Shown here: positions 19,967 to 28,840 of the stretch, piece by piece
Numbering within the stretch: the first letter of the stretch is position 1
Layout: every line of letters begins with the position of its first letter
Origin: Dolichospermum sp. FACHB-1091
GTDB taxonomy: Bacteria > Cyanobacteriota > Cyanobacteriia > Cyanobacteriales > Nostocaceae
Direction of reading: 5' to 3'
Assembly: GCF_014697585.1 (NCBI RefSeq)
Contig: NZ_JACJSB010000010.1
Span: forward strand, 1 to 64,000
DNA length: 64,000 nucleotides
The notes under the pieces: generated by a model
The model's input: the letters and a program-made list of their open reading frames with translations, nothing else
What the model was told of the DNA's origin: nothing
The model's database searches: none
Program-made: the position numbers and the translations under genes

Positions 19967-19985
19967 ACGCGATTTCTAATCGCCC
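19864..19985. repeat. Dispersed repeat fused to the protease C terminus
   Basis: Contains the hairpin-rich pieces GCGAATCAAATTCGC, GTCCGCCTTCGCGGAC and ACCCACGGAGGTGGGT and the tail GACGCGATTTCTAATCGCCC. Several stacked short palindromes with no coding logic indicate intergenic repeat DNA. It supplies the last 35 codons and the stop of the upstream gene. Confidence 0.7.
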
Positions 19986-20015
19986 GTTAAAAAATATAAA
20001 TTGGAGAAAAAATCA

Positions 20016-22265
20016 ATGAATTATAAATACACATTTCCAGCAGCACTAATAGGGGTATCAATTGCACTGGTACAGCCGCAAATAGCCTTTGCCCTATCTT
20101 CTGGTGAAGTGGCAAAAATGGCTAAACAAATTACTGTTTTAATTGATAGTAAAAGTCCCGGTTCAGGGGTAATTGTTAAACGTTCAGGCAACACTTACAC
20201 TGTTCTCACTGCTGCTCATGTTGTCGCTAGTAAAAATAAAGCTGAAATAGTCACTCCAGATGGTAAACGCTACCAACTCAACTACAGCACTGTTAAACCT
20301 CTACCAGGAGTAGATTTAGCTACTTTCCAATTTACTAGCAGCAATAATTACCCAGTTGCTAAAATCGGTAATTCTGATCAATCTCCAGAAGGAACAATCG
20401 CTTATGTAGCAGGATTCCCAAAAGCCAAAGCTTCCTCTATTTCCAGTTCAATTTACATTTTTACTGATGGGAAGATTAACGCAAATACTTCCAAACCACT
20501 TAAAGATGGCTATGCGTTGGCTTACAGCAATATTACCTTACCAGGGATGAGCGGTGGACCTGTGTTTAATGAGCAAGGGGAATTAATAGGAGTTCATGGG
20601 AGAAGTGATGAATCAGAAGTAGATATAGAAACCTCAAAGGTTAATCCTGAAGTTGCTTATATTAAATCAGGTTTTAATTTGGGGATTCCTATTAATACTT
20701 TTTTGCGACTATCAGCTAAATCTGGGATAGATGTGGGTGTAACTCCACCTCCAGAGAGAATAGTCACAGCACCGAAAGCTGACGACTTCTTTATTCAGGG
20801 TGTGGATAAGCAAAGGAAAGGAGATAATAGAGGGGCAATATTAGCTTACAACGAAGCGATTCAGATTAATCCTAACTTAGCCCAAGCCTATTACAACCGG
20901 GGAGTTGCTAAATCTGATTTAGGAGATAAGCAAGCAGCAATACAAGATTACAACCAAGCTCTCAAAATTAATCCTAACTTAGCCCAAGCCTACAACAACC
21001 GGGGAATTGCCCGTTCAGCATTAGGAGATAAGGAAGCAGCAATAGCAGATTTCAACCAAGCTCTCAAGATTAATCCTCAATTAGCCGAGCCTTACACTAA
21101 TCGGGGAAATGCCCGTTCTGCATTGGGAGACAAGCAAGGATCTATAGCAGATTTCAACCAAGCTCTCAAGATTAATCCTCAATTAGCCGAGCCTTACATT
21201 AATCGGGGTGTTGCTCATTCTGCATTGGGAGATAAGCAAGCAGCAATAGCAGATTTCAACCAAGCTCTCAAGATTAATCCTAAATTAGCCGAACCCTACT
21301 ACAACCGGGGAAATGCCCGTTTGGCATTGGGAGATAAGCAAGGGGCAATAGCAGATTATAACCAAGCTATCAAAATTAATCCTAACTATTTTGCAGCCTA
21401 CAACAACCGGGGAGTTGTCCGTTCTGATTTAGGAGATAAGCAAGGAGCAATAGATGATTTCAACCAAGTGATCAGGATCAATCCTAACGATGCCCAAGCC
21501 TACAACAACCGGGGAAATGCCCGTTCTGATTTAGGAGATAAGCAAGGAGCAATAGATGATTTCAACCAAGTGATCAGGATCAATCCTAACGATGCCCAAG
21601 CCTACTACAACCGGGGAAATGCCCGTTCTGAATTGGGAGATAAGCAAGGAGCAATAGATGATTTCAACCAAGCCATCAAGATTAATCCTAAATTAGCCGA
21701 ACCCTACTACAACCGGGGAAATGCCCGTTCGGCATTAGGAGATAAGCAAGGAGCAATAGCAGATTTCAATCAAGCTCTCAAGATTAATCCTAAGTATGTT
21801 GAAGCTTACATCAATCGGGGAAATGTCCGTTCGGCATTGGGAGATAAGCAAGGAGCAATAGCAGATTTCAATCAAGCTCTCAAAATTAATCCTAAATTAG
21901 CGGGAGCTTATAATAATCGGGGACTTGCTAGTTCTGATTTAGGAGATAACAAAAAAGCAATATCAGATTACAACCAAGCACTCAAGATTAATTCTAATTA
22001 TGCTGAAGGTTACTACAACAGAGGAATTTCCCATTATAACTTGGGAGATAAGCAAGCAGCTATAGCAGATTTCAACCAAGCTATTAAGATTAATCCTAAC
22101 TATGCTTTAGCCTACTATAACCGGGGAACTGTACGTTATAATTTAGGAGATAAGCAGCAAGCAATTAGTGACTTACAGCAAGCAGCAAACCTATTTCAGC
22201 AACAAGGAAATAGAGAAGCATATCAACAAATTTTGGGAGTTATTGGAGAAATTCAGCAGCAATGA
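20016..22265 (+). CDS. Exported trypsin-like protease with 14 TPR repeats
   Basis: 749 residues from the ATG at 20016, with GGAG at 20003-20006 as ribosome site; the TTG at 20001 is that same site read as a codon. A signal peptide (LIGVSIALVQPQIAFA) precedes a protease domain with triad H68 (TAAHVV), D100 (GVDLA) and S179 (GMSGGP). From about residue 261 come 14 tetratricopeptide repeats of 34 residues, close to the consensus (AYxNRGxARSxLGDKQxAIADFNQALKINP split by loops), which likely bind a substrate or partner. It is 49 bp after the previous protease on the same strand. The role of this protease-TPR class is not established. Confidence 0.9.
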   Translation: MNYKYTFPAALIGVSIALVQPQIAFALSSGEVAKMAKQITVLIDSKSPGSGVIVKRSGNTYTVLTAAHVVASKNKAEIVTPDGKRYQLNYSTVKPLPGVDLATFQFTSSNNYPVAKIGNSDQSPEGTIAYVAGFPKAKASSISSSIYIFTDGKINANTSKPLKDGYALAYSNITLPGMSGGPVFNEQGELIGVHGRSDESEVDIETSKVNPEVAYIKSGFNLGIPINTFLRLSAKSGIDVGVTPPPERIVTAPKADDFFIQGVDKQRKGDNRGAILAYNEAIQINPNLAQAYYNRGVAKSDLGDKQAAIQDYNQALKINPNLAQAYNNRGIARSALGDKEAAIADFNQALKINPQLAEPYTNRGNARSALGDKQGSIADFNQALKINPQLAEPYINRGVAHSALGDKQAAIADFNQALKINPKLAEPYYNRGNARLALGDKQGAIADYNQAIKINPNYFAAYNNRGVVRSDLGDKQGAIDDFNQVIRINPNDAQAYNNRGNARSDLGDKQGAIDDFNQVIRINPNDAQAYYNRGNARSELGDKQGAIDDFNQAIKINPKLAEPYYNRGNARSALGDKQGAIADFNQALKINPKYVEAYINRGNVRSALGDKQGAIADFNQALKINPKLAGAYNNRGLASSDLGDNKKAISDYNQALKINSNYAEGYYNRGISHYNLGDKQAAIADFNQAIKINPNYALAYYNRGTVRYNLGDKQQAISDLQQAANLFQQQGNREAYQQILGVIGEIQQQ
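20796..22200 (+). repeat. TPR-coding 102-bp tandem repeats
   Basis: Fourteen units of 102 bp encode the TPRs. Central units are near-identical at DNA level (for example the two GATTTCAACCAAGTGATCAG units beginning at 21457 and 21559), implying recent unit duplication. Confidence 0.9.
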
Positions 22266-22452
22266 AGCTTAATTAATTAATCATTATCTCAAGCAAAGGC
22301 GCAAAGAATGTCAGAATCAGAATATCCAGGATTAAAGGATTAACAGGATGTTTAATTGTAATTGAATGATGAGATTGTGGGAATTTTCTATTATTCTCAC
22401 AGTTACTTTCTTCTTTGCATCTTTGCCCCTTTGCGACTTTGCGCGAAACATA

Positions 22453-23010
22453 ACACACAGGGATACACGAAAAGAATGTTAATTTCATCCTGAAAATCCT
22501 TTAATCCTGGACATCCTGATTCAGACAATTAACATACAGGGATACACGAAGAGAATATTAATTTCATCCTGAAAATCCTTTAATCCTGGACATCCTGATT
22601 CAGACAATTAACATACAGGGATACACGAAGAGAATATTAATTTCATCCTGAAAATCCTTTAATCCTGGACATCCTGATTCAGACAATTAACATACAGGGA
22701 TACACGAAGAGAATATTAATTTCATCCTGAAAATCCTTTAATCCTGGACATCCTGATTCAGACAATTAACATACAGGGATACACGAAGAGAATATTAATT
22801 TCATCCTGAAAATCCTTTAATCCTGGACATCCTGATTCAGACAATTAACATACAGGGATACACGAAGAGAATATTATTTTCATCCTGAAAATCCTTTAAT
22901 CCTGGACATCCTGATTCAGACAATTAACATACAGGGATACACGAAGAGAATATTATTTTCATCCTGAAAATCCTCAAATCCTGTACTTCGACTTCGCTCA
23001 GTAACCGGAA
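22453..23010. repeat. 79-bp-period minisatellite
   Basis: CATCCTGAAAATCC starts at 22486, 22565, 22644, 22723, 22802, 22881 and 22960, exactly 79 bp apart. Units are almost identical; the last two have TATTATTTTC instead of TATTAATTTC. A partial unit precedes and a degenerate one follows. Each unit carries AATCCTGGACATCCTGATTC. Single related copies lie at 22305-22345 (reversed), 23438-23487 and 27601-27643. No gene is seen between 22266 and 23078; an open frame at 22273-22488 (minus) is repeat DNA. Confidence 0.95.
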
Positions 23011-23078
23011 ATCCTGATTCAGACCAAAAATATCATGTATAATTAAACAAATCCTAATTCTGAAAAAAAGACAAAAAT

Positions 23079-23411
23079 ATGCAAATTACTATCGAAATTC
23101 CTGAAGATATTGGCAACCAACTACAACGAAACTGGCAAGACGTACCACAAAAACTCTTAGAAGCTTTAGCAGTAGAAGCTTATAAAAATAAAATCATGAC
23201 CTCTGTGCAAATTCAACAATTACTAAAATTTGCTTCACTTCAAGAAACTGAACATTTTTTAAAACAATCTCAAATTTCTCTAGATTATCCTCAAGAAACT
23301 TTAGTCCAAGATAAACAAACAAAAACTTTAGCTGATGCTTTTAACGAACTTCAGCAAATTTGTATTGAAGAAGATTATTCTTTAGAAATTTCCTCTCGTC
23401 AAGACTTTTAG
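23079..23411 (+). CDS. UPF0175-like small protein (possible antitoxin)
   Basis: 110 residues. The N-terminal half fits the UPF0175 family: MQITIEIPEDIGNQLQ, then a helix with LLEALAVEAYKNKIMTSVQIQQLL and FLKQSQISLDYP. UPF0175 proteins are often found as putative antitoxins next to a PIN-domain or DUF3368 toxin. Here no toxin gene follows; the next gene is a convergent kinase. The last 35 residues (LADAFNELQQICIEEDYSLE) add a short acidic tail. It lies directly after the minisatellite. Function uncertain. Confidence 0.6.
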   Translation: MQITIEIPEDIGNQLQRNWQDVPQKLLEALAVEAYKNKIMTSVQIQQLLKFASLQETEHFLKQSQISLDYPQETLVQDKQTKTLADAFNELQQICIEEDYSLEISSRQDF

Positions 23412-23480
23412 ATCCCCTTGTATCAAATAAAAAATAACATCCTAAAAATCCTTAAATCCTGGATATCCTGATTCTGACAA

Positions 23481-24842
23481 TTAATTAATTTCCAACGAAT
23501 TAATCATCTTGTCTGCTGTTTCCACAAACTGATCATAATCATCTATTTTCGCAGTATAAGTAATCGTATAAGCCTGATCACCTTTTAAAGTCACAAACTG
23601 CATATTCTTTAAAATATCTTGACCATTTTTACCCGTAAAAACTAATTGACTAGCTTCTTTATTTGCCAAAGTCGTTACACTTTTATCAACAATCTTTGCA
23701 CCCGATACAGTATTGTTAATTTCCTGAATACTGGATTTTTGCAAATCATCTAATCTGCCAGAAAACTTATCAATGCTAATTGTCACCTTTTCTTGAAAAT
23801 TATCTGTATTACTTTGTTTAGGAGAGATAAAAGTCACAACTTCGGCTGTAATTGGGTTTTCTAAATCTTGTCTTTCCCAGGTTTTTGGATATTTTACCTT
23901 TATCCTATATTGAGAATTTTCATATACATTAAAATCATCTTTTTTAGTAATAAAGAAAATAGTTAAGCTGATAAATATTGTCATTCCTAATCCCACCAGC
24001 AACTTCCAATCTATAGGCTGTGGTAATAACTTTTTAACGGCTTGTAATGCTTCCTTTGCTGTAGGGTAACGGTTACGAAAATCATAACTTACCATTTTAT
24101 CTAAAACTGCGGCTAGTTTGGGACTAACATTTGCATATTTACGCCAAATAATTTCCCCCGTCTTTACATCTTCTTCTAATTTATCAGGTAATAAACCAGT
24201 GATTGCTTGAATAGCAATTATTCCCACTGCATAAATATCACTACTCAATTGTGGTTTACCTCTTTGTTGCTCAAGTGGCATATAACCATCAGTACCAATA
24301 ATTACAGTAGAAGTAATTTGTCCCTGTTTATTAACTACCTGTGTACGAACTTCTTTAACTGCACCAAAATCAATCAGGAAAATTGTATTATCTAAATGAC
24401 GACGACGGATATTATCTGGTTTAATATCTCGGTGAATAACTTTGTATTTATGAACAAATTCTAATACTTCTAAAATTTCTATTAGGAGTTGAATAACATC
24501 AGATTCACTCATTTTTTGACCTGATGTTAATTCATCACTCAAATCATGACCATCTATATATTCCTGAACTATATAAAATTTATGATATTCTTCTATGTGT
24601 GCTAAAAGTTGGGGAATTTGGTCATGCTTGCTTAACATTTCTAGGGTTACGGCTTCTTGGTCAAAAAGCCTTTTAAGTATTGTTAAAGTAGCCGGATCTG
24701 TACTGGCTGGTGTAAACTGCTTAACAACACAAAGAGGATTTCCTGGTCGCTTGGTGTCTTTCGCTAAAAAGGTAGTCCCAAATCCACCTTGTCCTAGATT
24801 TTGAATAATGTGATAACGCCCGTCTATAATTGTTCCTATCAT
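23481..24842 (-). CDS. Ser/Thr protein kinase with C-terminal PsbP-like domain
   Basis: 453 residues from the ATG at 24840-24842, which has AAAGGGTGAG upstream; a GTG three codons earlier overlaps that site. Hanks-type kinase: glycine loop GQGGFG (17-22), K41, HRD (137-139) with KPDN, DFG (158-160), and GTDGYMPLEQ activation segment. One transmembrane helix follows (LLVGLGMTIFISLTIFF), then an outside domain of about 150 residues beginning ENSQYRIKVKYPKTWE, which resembles PsbP/lipoprotein-like domains. It is therefore likely a membrane receptor kinase; the ligand is unknown. Confidence 0.9.
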   Translation of the reverse strand: MIGTIIDGRYHIIQNLGQGGFGTTFLAKDTKRPGNPLCVVKQFTPASTDPATLTILKRLFDQEAVTLEMLSKHDQIPQLLAHIEEYHKFYIVQEYIDGHDLSDELTSGQKMSESDVIQLLIEILEVLEFVHKYKVIHRDIKPDNIRRRHLDNTIFLIDFGAVKEVRTQVVNKQGQITSTVIIGTDGYMPLEQQRGKPQLSSDIYAVGIIAIQAITGLLPDKLEEDVKTGEIIWRKYANVSPKLAAVLDKMVSYDFRNRYPTAKEALQAVKKLLPQPIDWKLLVGLGMTIFISLTIFFITKKDDFNVYENSQYRIKVKYPKTWERQDLENPITAEVVTFISPKQSNTDNFQEKVTISIDKFSGRLDDLQKSSIQEINNTVSGAKIVDKSVTTLANKEASQLVFTGKNGQDILKNMQFVTLKGDQAYTITYTAKIDDYDQFVETADKMINSLEIN

Positions 24843-24990
24843 TAGACTCACCCTTTAGTCAAAAAGTCATTTTCCCCCCATTTAGGGTTGATTATGGCAC
24901 AAATTTGACATTAAAAGTCTATTAATTTCCGCAACTGCTATAGATCTAACCTTGATCCTAACTGCTTTTGAGGATTAGTAATTGTCGAAA

Positions 24991-25605
24991 TCAACCTTCC
25001 AAATTCATCGGACCTAAGTATTTAGTCAAAAAAGGCGAAAAAACCTCATAAATCAAAGTTAGCGGTTTTCCATGATGCCAAAATAAATAATGACGACCCC
25101 AGAAAGGTCCTTTTTCCTGAAAACCTGTCTCTAACGCTTCTGAGTTACCATAATAAATACCTTGTACATCTCTATATAATTCAGTCCGTAACCGCGCTAA
25201 ACTTGCCCAAATGGGTAAAGACTTGTTTTGTAAATATTCATCTACATGACTTGCTTCCCACCAAGAAGCAGCATAATATAAACGTTGACCAGAAGCAGTT
25301 CGCACCCACACCTGTCTTCTAATTCTTGGACCTGGTAGCATTTGCATCATAGCAGGTGCTTGATCTGCACTCATGCCAATGGGTGACATATCAATCACAT
25401 CTACCTCCGTTGGTTCACCCGTCAACAGTTGTACGTGCCGAGTCGGAGAACCATCACCTAAAAGCAGTAATTGCCACGCTGGGGCTAACTGGGTGTGAGG
25501 TAAACCTTGTTTAACAACTTCCTCCCCACCAGTCCAAATAGGAGTTAGACAATACCAAGGGTTAGGAAGGATTAAGTTATGTATCGGATTAAAAGTAGTA
25601 GTCAA
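24991..25605 (-). CDS. Chorismate lyase, DUF98 / Ycf21 family
   Basis: 204 residues. Similar to the cyanobacterial chorismate pyruvate-lyase family (Synechocystis sll1797 and algal Ycf21), which makes 4-hydroxybenzoate for plastoquinone. Recognisable parts are LLLGDGSPTRHVQLLTGEPTEV, RRQVWVRTASGQRLYYAASWW (split by conserved Arg) and the end PIWASLARLRTELYRDVQGIYYG. Soluble, full length. Next to it on the right is tRNA-Leu, with no operon partner. Confidence 0.85.
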   Translation of the reverse strand: MTTTFNPIHNLILPNPWYCLTPIWTGGEEVVKQGLPHTQLAPAWQLLLLGDGSPTRHVQLLTGEPTEVDVIDMSPIGMSADQAPAMMQMLPGPRIRRQVWVRTASGQRLYYAASWWEASHVDEYLQNKSLPIWASLARLRTELYRDVQGIYYGNSEALETGFQEKGPFWGRHYLFWHHGKPLTLIYEVFSPFLTKYLGPMNLEG

Positions 25606-25806
25606 TTTTCTTTACAAAAGTTCATCTATCTATATACTATAGCTATCTAATTTGATTTATTCACACTTCTAATTCCTTTTCGCGCCTCCGCGCCTCTGCG
25701 TGAGACAAAAAATCCTTGATTTACCGGAAAATTGCCGTAAAACTTGGAAACCAACTCCTAATATCATTTCTCTGACATTAAGAGTAGGTAAATTGTAAGT
25801 TAAAAA
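25606..25806. other. Intergenic, dispersed repeat remnant
   Basis: Contains CGCGCCTCCGCGCCTCTGCG then GAAAATTGCCGTAAAA, a degraded form of the repeat at about 45415-45487. No gene seen here. The stretch from 25890 to 26172 holds the accC leader and nothing else recognised. Confidence 0.5.
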
Positions 25807-25889
25807 TGCGGATGGCGAGACTCGAACTCGCAAGGGCTAGGCCCACACGCACCTCAAGCGTGCGCGTATACCAATTCCGCCACATCCGC
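25807..25889 (-). tRNA. trnL-GAG: tRNA-Leu (GAG)
   Basis: On the minus strand the acceptor stem is GCGGATG/CATCCGC with discriminator A. The anticodon stem CACGC/GCGTG encloses loop TTGAGGT, giving anticodon GAG. A long variable arm (GGGCCTAGCCC) marks a class II tRNA and GAGTTCGAGTC is the T arm. CCA is not encoded. Confidence 0.95.
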
Positions 25890-26172
25890 AGGATTTCAAC
25901 ACAGATTAGACTATAACATAAAAAATGCTCAAATACAATATTTTCCCAAAATTTTGCAAATATTTTTTGAATGGGTATGAGACTGACAGAAATATGGTGA
26001 CAGCAAAGGTGATATTAAAAGGTCTAGTCAAGAAAGAGGCCACATTATCCAAATAGTCTGCTAAGAATTATGTTTGGGGATCTCTCGTCACGATTTACAG
26101 TAATGCAATAGCTTTATGTCAACAGGATGGGAGAAAATGTGAATCTACTGGTACTGATATCCTAACTAGAAA

Positions 26173-27519
26173 ATGAAATTTGACAAAATATTAATTGCCA
26201 ATCGAGGAGAAATCGCCCTTCGCATTCTCCGGGCTTGTGAAGAAATGGGAATTGCTACAGTTGCGGTTCATTCCACTGTTGACACAAACGCCCTCCACGT
26301 CCAACTTGCAGACGAAGCGGTTTGTATTGGCGAACCTGCCAGCAGTAAAAGTTATTTGAATATTCCCAATATTATTGCGGCTGCATTAACGCGTAACACC
26401 AGTGCTATTCATCCCGGATATGGTTTTTTATCGGAAAATGCCAAATTTGCAGAAATTTGTGCGGATCATCATATTGCCTTTATTGGTCCTAGTCCCGAAG
26501 CTATTCGACTAATGGGGGATAAGTCTACCGCTAAAGAAACTATGCAAAAAGCTGGTGTACCTACAGTTCCCGGTAGTGAAGGGTTAGTAGAATCAGAAGC
26601 GGAAGGACTAGCGATCGCCAAAAAAATTGGTTATCCTGTAATGATTAAAGCCACCGCTGGTGGTGGTGGTAGAGGAATGCGGCTTGTCCGCTCTGAAGAT
26701 GAATTTGTTAGACTATTCTTAGCTGCTCAAGGGGAAGCAGGAGCAGCCTTTGGTAATTCAGGCGTTTATATAGAAAAATTTATTGAACGTCCTCGTCACA
26801 TTGAATTTCAGATATTAGCGGATAACTACGGTAACGTGATCCATTTAGGAGAAAGGGATTGTTCAATTCAGCGTCGCAACCAAAAACTCCTAGAAGAAGC
26901 CCCCAGTCCGGCTCTTGACCCCGACTTACGCCAAAAAATGGGAAAGGCCGCCGTCAAAGCCGCCCAATTTATCCACTACACTGGTGCCGGAACTATCGAG
27001 TTTCTCCTGGATAAATTCGGTAAATTCTATTTCATGGAAATGAACACCCGGATACAAGTTGAGCATCCAGTTACAGAGATGATTACTGGTATAGACTTAG
27101 TAGTAGAACAAATTCGCATTGCTCAAGGGGAAAGACTCAAACTGACACAAAAAGACGTAGTTTTAAGGGGACATTCCATAGAATGTCGTATTAACGCCGA
27201 AGATCCAGATCATGATTTTCGCCCAGCCCCTGGTAAAATTAGTGGTTATCTTCCCCCCGGAGGACCTGGTGTACGTATAGATTCTCATGTATACACAGAT
27301 TATCAAATTCCGCCTTATTATGACTCTCTGATTGGTAAATTAATTGTCTGGGGACCAGATAGATCCACCGCTATTACCCGTATGAGACGAGCATTGCGAG
27401 AATGTGCCATTACTGGAGTCCCTACAACTATTCCCTTCCACCAAAAAATTATGGAAAACTCCCAATTTTTACAAGGTAATATTTACACCAGCTTTGTTCA
27501 GGATATGAAAATGCAGTAA
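26173..27519 (+). CDS. accC: Biotin carboxylase subunit of acetyl-CoA carboxylase
   Basis: 448 residues, normal length. It carboxylates the biotin of AccB in the first step of fatty acid synthesis. [20 protein letters not shown] is the N-terminal domain start; the ATP-grasp glycine loop is [29 protein letters not shown] holds the metal- and bicarbonate-binding residues. Stand-alone gene as usual in cyanobacteria, where acc genes are scattered. No unusual feature. Confidence 0.97.
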   Translation: MKFDKILIANRGEIALRILRACEEMGIATVAVHSTVDTNALHVQLADEAVCIGEPASSKSYLNIPNIIAAALTRNTSAIHPGYGFLSENAKFAEICADHHIAFIGPSPEAIRLMGDKSTAKETMQKAGVPTVPGSEGLVESEAEGLAIAKKIGYPVMIKATAGGGGRGMRLVRSEDEFVRLFLAAQGEAGAAFGNSGVYIEKFIERPRHIEFQILADNYGNVIHLGERDCSIQRRNQKLLEEAPSPALDPDLRQKMGKAAVKAAQFIHYTGAGTIEFLLDKFGKFYFMEMNTRIQVEHPVTEMITGIDLVVEQIRIAQGERLKLTQKDVVLRGHSIECRINAEDPDHDFRPAPGKISGYLPPGGPGVRIDSHVYTDYQIPPYYDSLIGKLIVWGPDRSTAITRMRRALRECAITGVPTTIPFHQKIMENSQFLQGNIYTSFVQDMKMQ

Positions 27520-27551
27520 TTAACTCAAGTTGCTAGTTATCTAGTTGAGAC

Positions 27552-27582
27552 TGGTAATGGGTAATTGGTAATTGGTAATTGG
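27552..27582. repeat. TAATTGG heptamers after accC
   Basis: Four heptamers (GGTAATGGGTAATTGGTAAT...) of the type also found between atpD and atpC. A diverged copy of the 79-bp unit follows at 27601-27643, and a CCCGTC/GACGGG hairpin at about 27679-27698. Confidence 0.75.
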
Positions 27583-27761
27583 TGATAAAATCCCTGTTTT
27601 CATCTTGTTTATCCTTTAACCTTGGACATTCTGATTCTAACACTGTGTCTAACTACCAACTTACGTTAATTATTGACATACCCGTCTTAGAAGGACGGGG
27701 CTTGTATCCGATTTTTTTCGGTCAGTGGTCAGTGCTTAGTTGCAAAAGAATATTTCTCTCC

Positions 27762-27935
27762 CCTGTCACCTGTCACCTGTCACCTATTCCCTGTTCCCTG
27801 TTCCCTGTTCCCTATTCCCTGTTCCCTATTCCCTATTCCCTGTTCCCTATTCCCTGTTCCCTGTTCCCTGTTCCCTGTTCCCTGTTCCCTGTTCCCTGTT
27901 CCCTGTTCCCTATTACCTATTACCTATTACCTATA
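27762..27935. repeat. Heptamer short tandem repeat array (TTCCCTG/TTCCCTA)
   Basis: Three TGTCACC units, then about 18 units of TTCCCTG or TTCCCTA (27787-27911), then four TATTACC units. The array runs into the convergent YggT gene and supplies its stop codon (TTA at 27927-27929 on this strand). Open frames coding SLFPVPY-like peptides here are repeat artefacts. Confidence 0.95.
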
Positions 27936-28214
27936 TAACATGGTCAGTAACCCCTGCTGACCTAGTAGAATTTCCCTGATAAAACTAAAAATACCCACCC
28001 AAATAATCGGGGTAATATCTACACCACCAATAGGTTGAATAAACTTCCGCAACGGGATTAAAAAGGGTTCGGTAGGCCAAGCGATTAGACTAAAAGGCAG
28101 ACGATTGAGATGGACTTGGGGATACCATGTTAGAATAATGCGGAAAATAAATAAAAACGTCATTACTCCCAAAAATGGACCAAGAACCCAAGCAGTCAAG
28201 TTAACACCAGTCAT
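27927..28214 (-). CDS. YggT/Ycf19 family membrane protein
   Basis: 95 residues with two hydrophobic segments (VLGPFLGVMTFLFIFRIIL and PIIWVGIFSFIREILL) and the family signature RIILTWYPQ...WPTEPFLIPLRKFIQPIGGVD. Such proteins are small thylakoid or plasma-membrane proteins linked to nucleoid/thylakoid organisation or photosystem assembly in cyanobacteria and plastids; the exact function is unsettled. The last codons lie against the heptamer array. Confidence 0.9.
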   Translation of the reverse strand: MTGVNLTAWVLGPFLGVMTFLFIFRIILTWYPQVHLNRLPFSLIAWPTEPFLIPLRKFIQPIGGVDITPIIWVGIFSFIREILLGQQGLLTMLYR

Positions 28215-28466
28215 GTTGTTTAGCTACTATCTGTGATAAAATCCAAAACTTGGGCGCAAGCTGAAAAACTTTAAGCTTTGTAACGGATTCTTGCTTTAAT
28301 TTTAACCATAAGGTGTCATTTTCTTGTAAGAATACAAAAACAAAGTTATTGACTTGGGATCATCAATCAAGTAGATACTAAGTTAGATAAATAATCTCAG
28401 TCCACTTTTCAAGAAAGTGATCCAAGATTAAAATAAGAATAAACTGTGTAAAAAAGGTCGAAAACT

Positions 28467-28586
28467 ATGACACCCTCTTTAGCAAATTTTCTTTGGAGCC
28501 TGGTTTGGGGTACTGCAATTGTCGTTATCCCTGCTACTGTTGGTTTAATTTTCATTAGCCAAAAAGATAAAATCCAACGTTTTTAA
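28467..28586 (+). CDS. psbX: Photosystem II protein PsbX
   Basis: 39 residues: a short start, MTPSLANFLWSLVWG, then one transmembrane helix (TAIVVIPATVGLIFIS) and a charged end QKDKIQRF. It is a low-molecular-weight PSII subunit near cytochrome b559 that affects quinone binding. The ATG at 28467 has AAGG about ten bases upstream. Too short for most gene finders. It precedes ycf66, an order seen in other cyanobacteria as far as I recall. Confidence 0.92.
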   Translation: MTPSLANFLWSLVWGTAIVVIPATVGLIFISQKDKIQRF

Positions 28587-28840
28587 TCCCTGGGGACTGG
28601 AAACTGGAGAATGGGGAAGAATTATCTCCTTTTTCCTCCTTTCTTCCAGACTCCTGAATTATTGCATAATATTGTGACTAGTTAAAGTAGTGATGGGCTG
28701 TTGAGCATTTAACTTAGGATAAGTAGAAAGTCTAACTCTTGTAAACTGAGTATCCTTGTTCGCACAAGTATCTAAATTAACTGGAATCTTGCTGACTAAC
28801 TGGAACTCGTTAACATAGATTTAATTTTAGGAAAATAGTC

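Noticed and set aside
22273-22488. 71-codon minus-strand ORF
   Set aside because: It is made of dispersed repeat pieces (reverse copy of the AATCCTGGA core and the TTTGCGC repeat).
22453-23010. CRISPR array
   Set aside because: Whole 79-bp units are repeated almost without change; there are no unique spacers and no cas genes.
27579-27979. ORFs encoding SLFPVPY-like repeats
   Set aside because: They are translations of the TTCCCTG/TTCCCTA heptamer array in several frames, not a gene.
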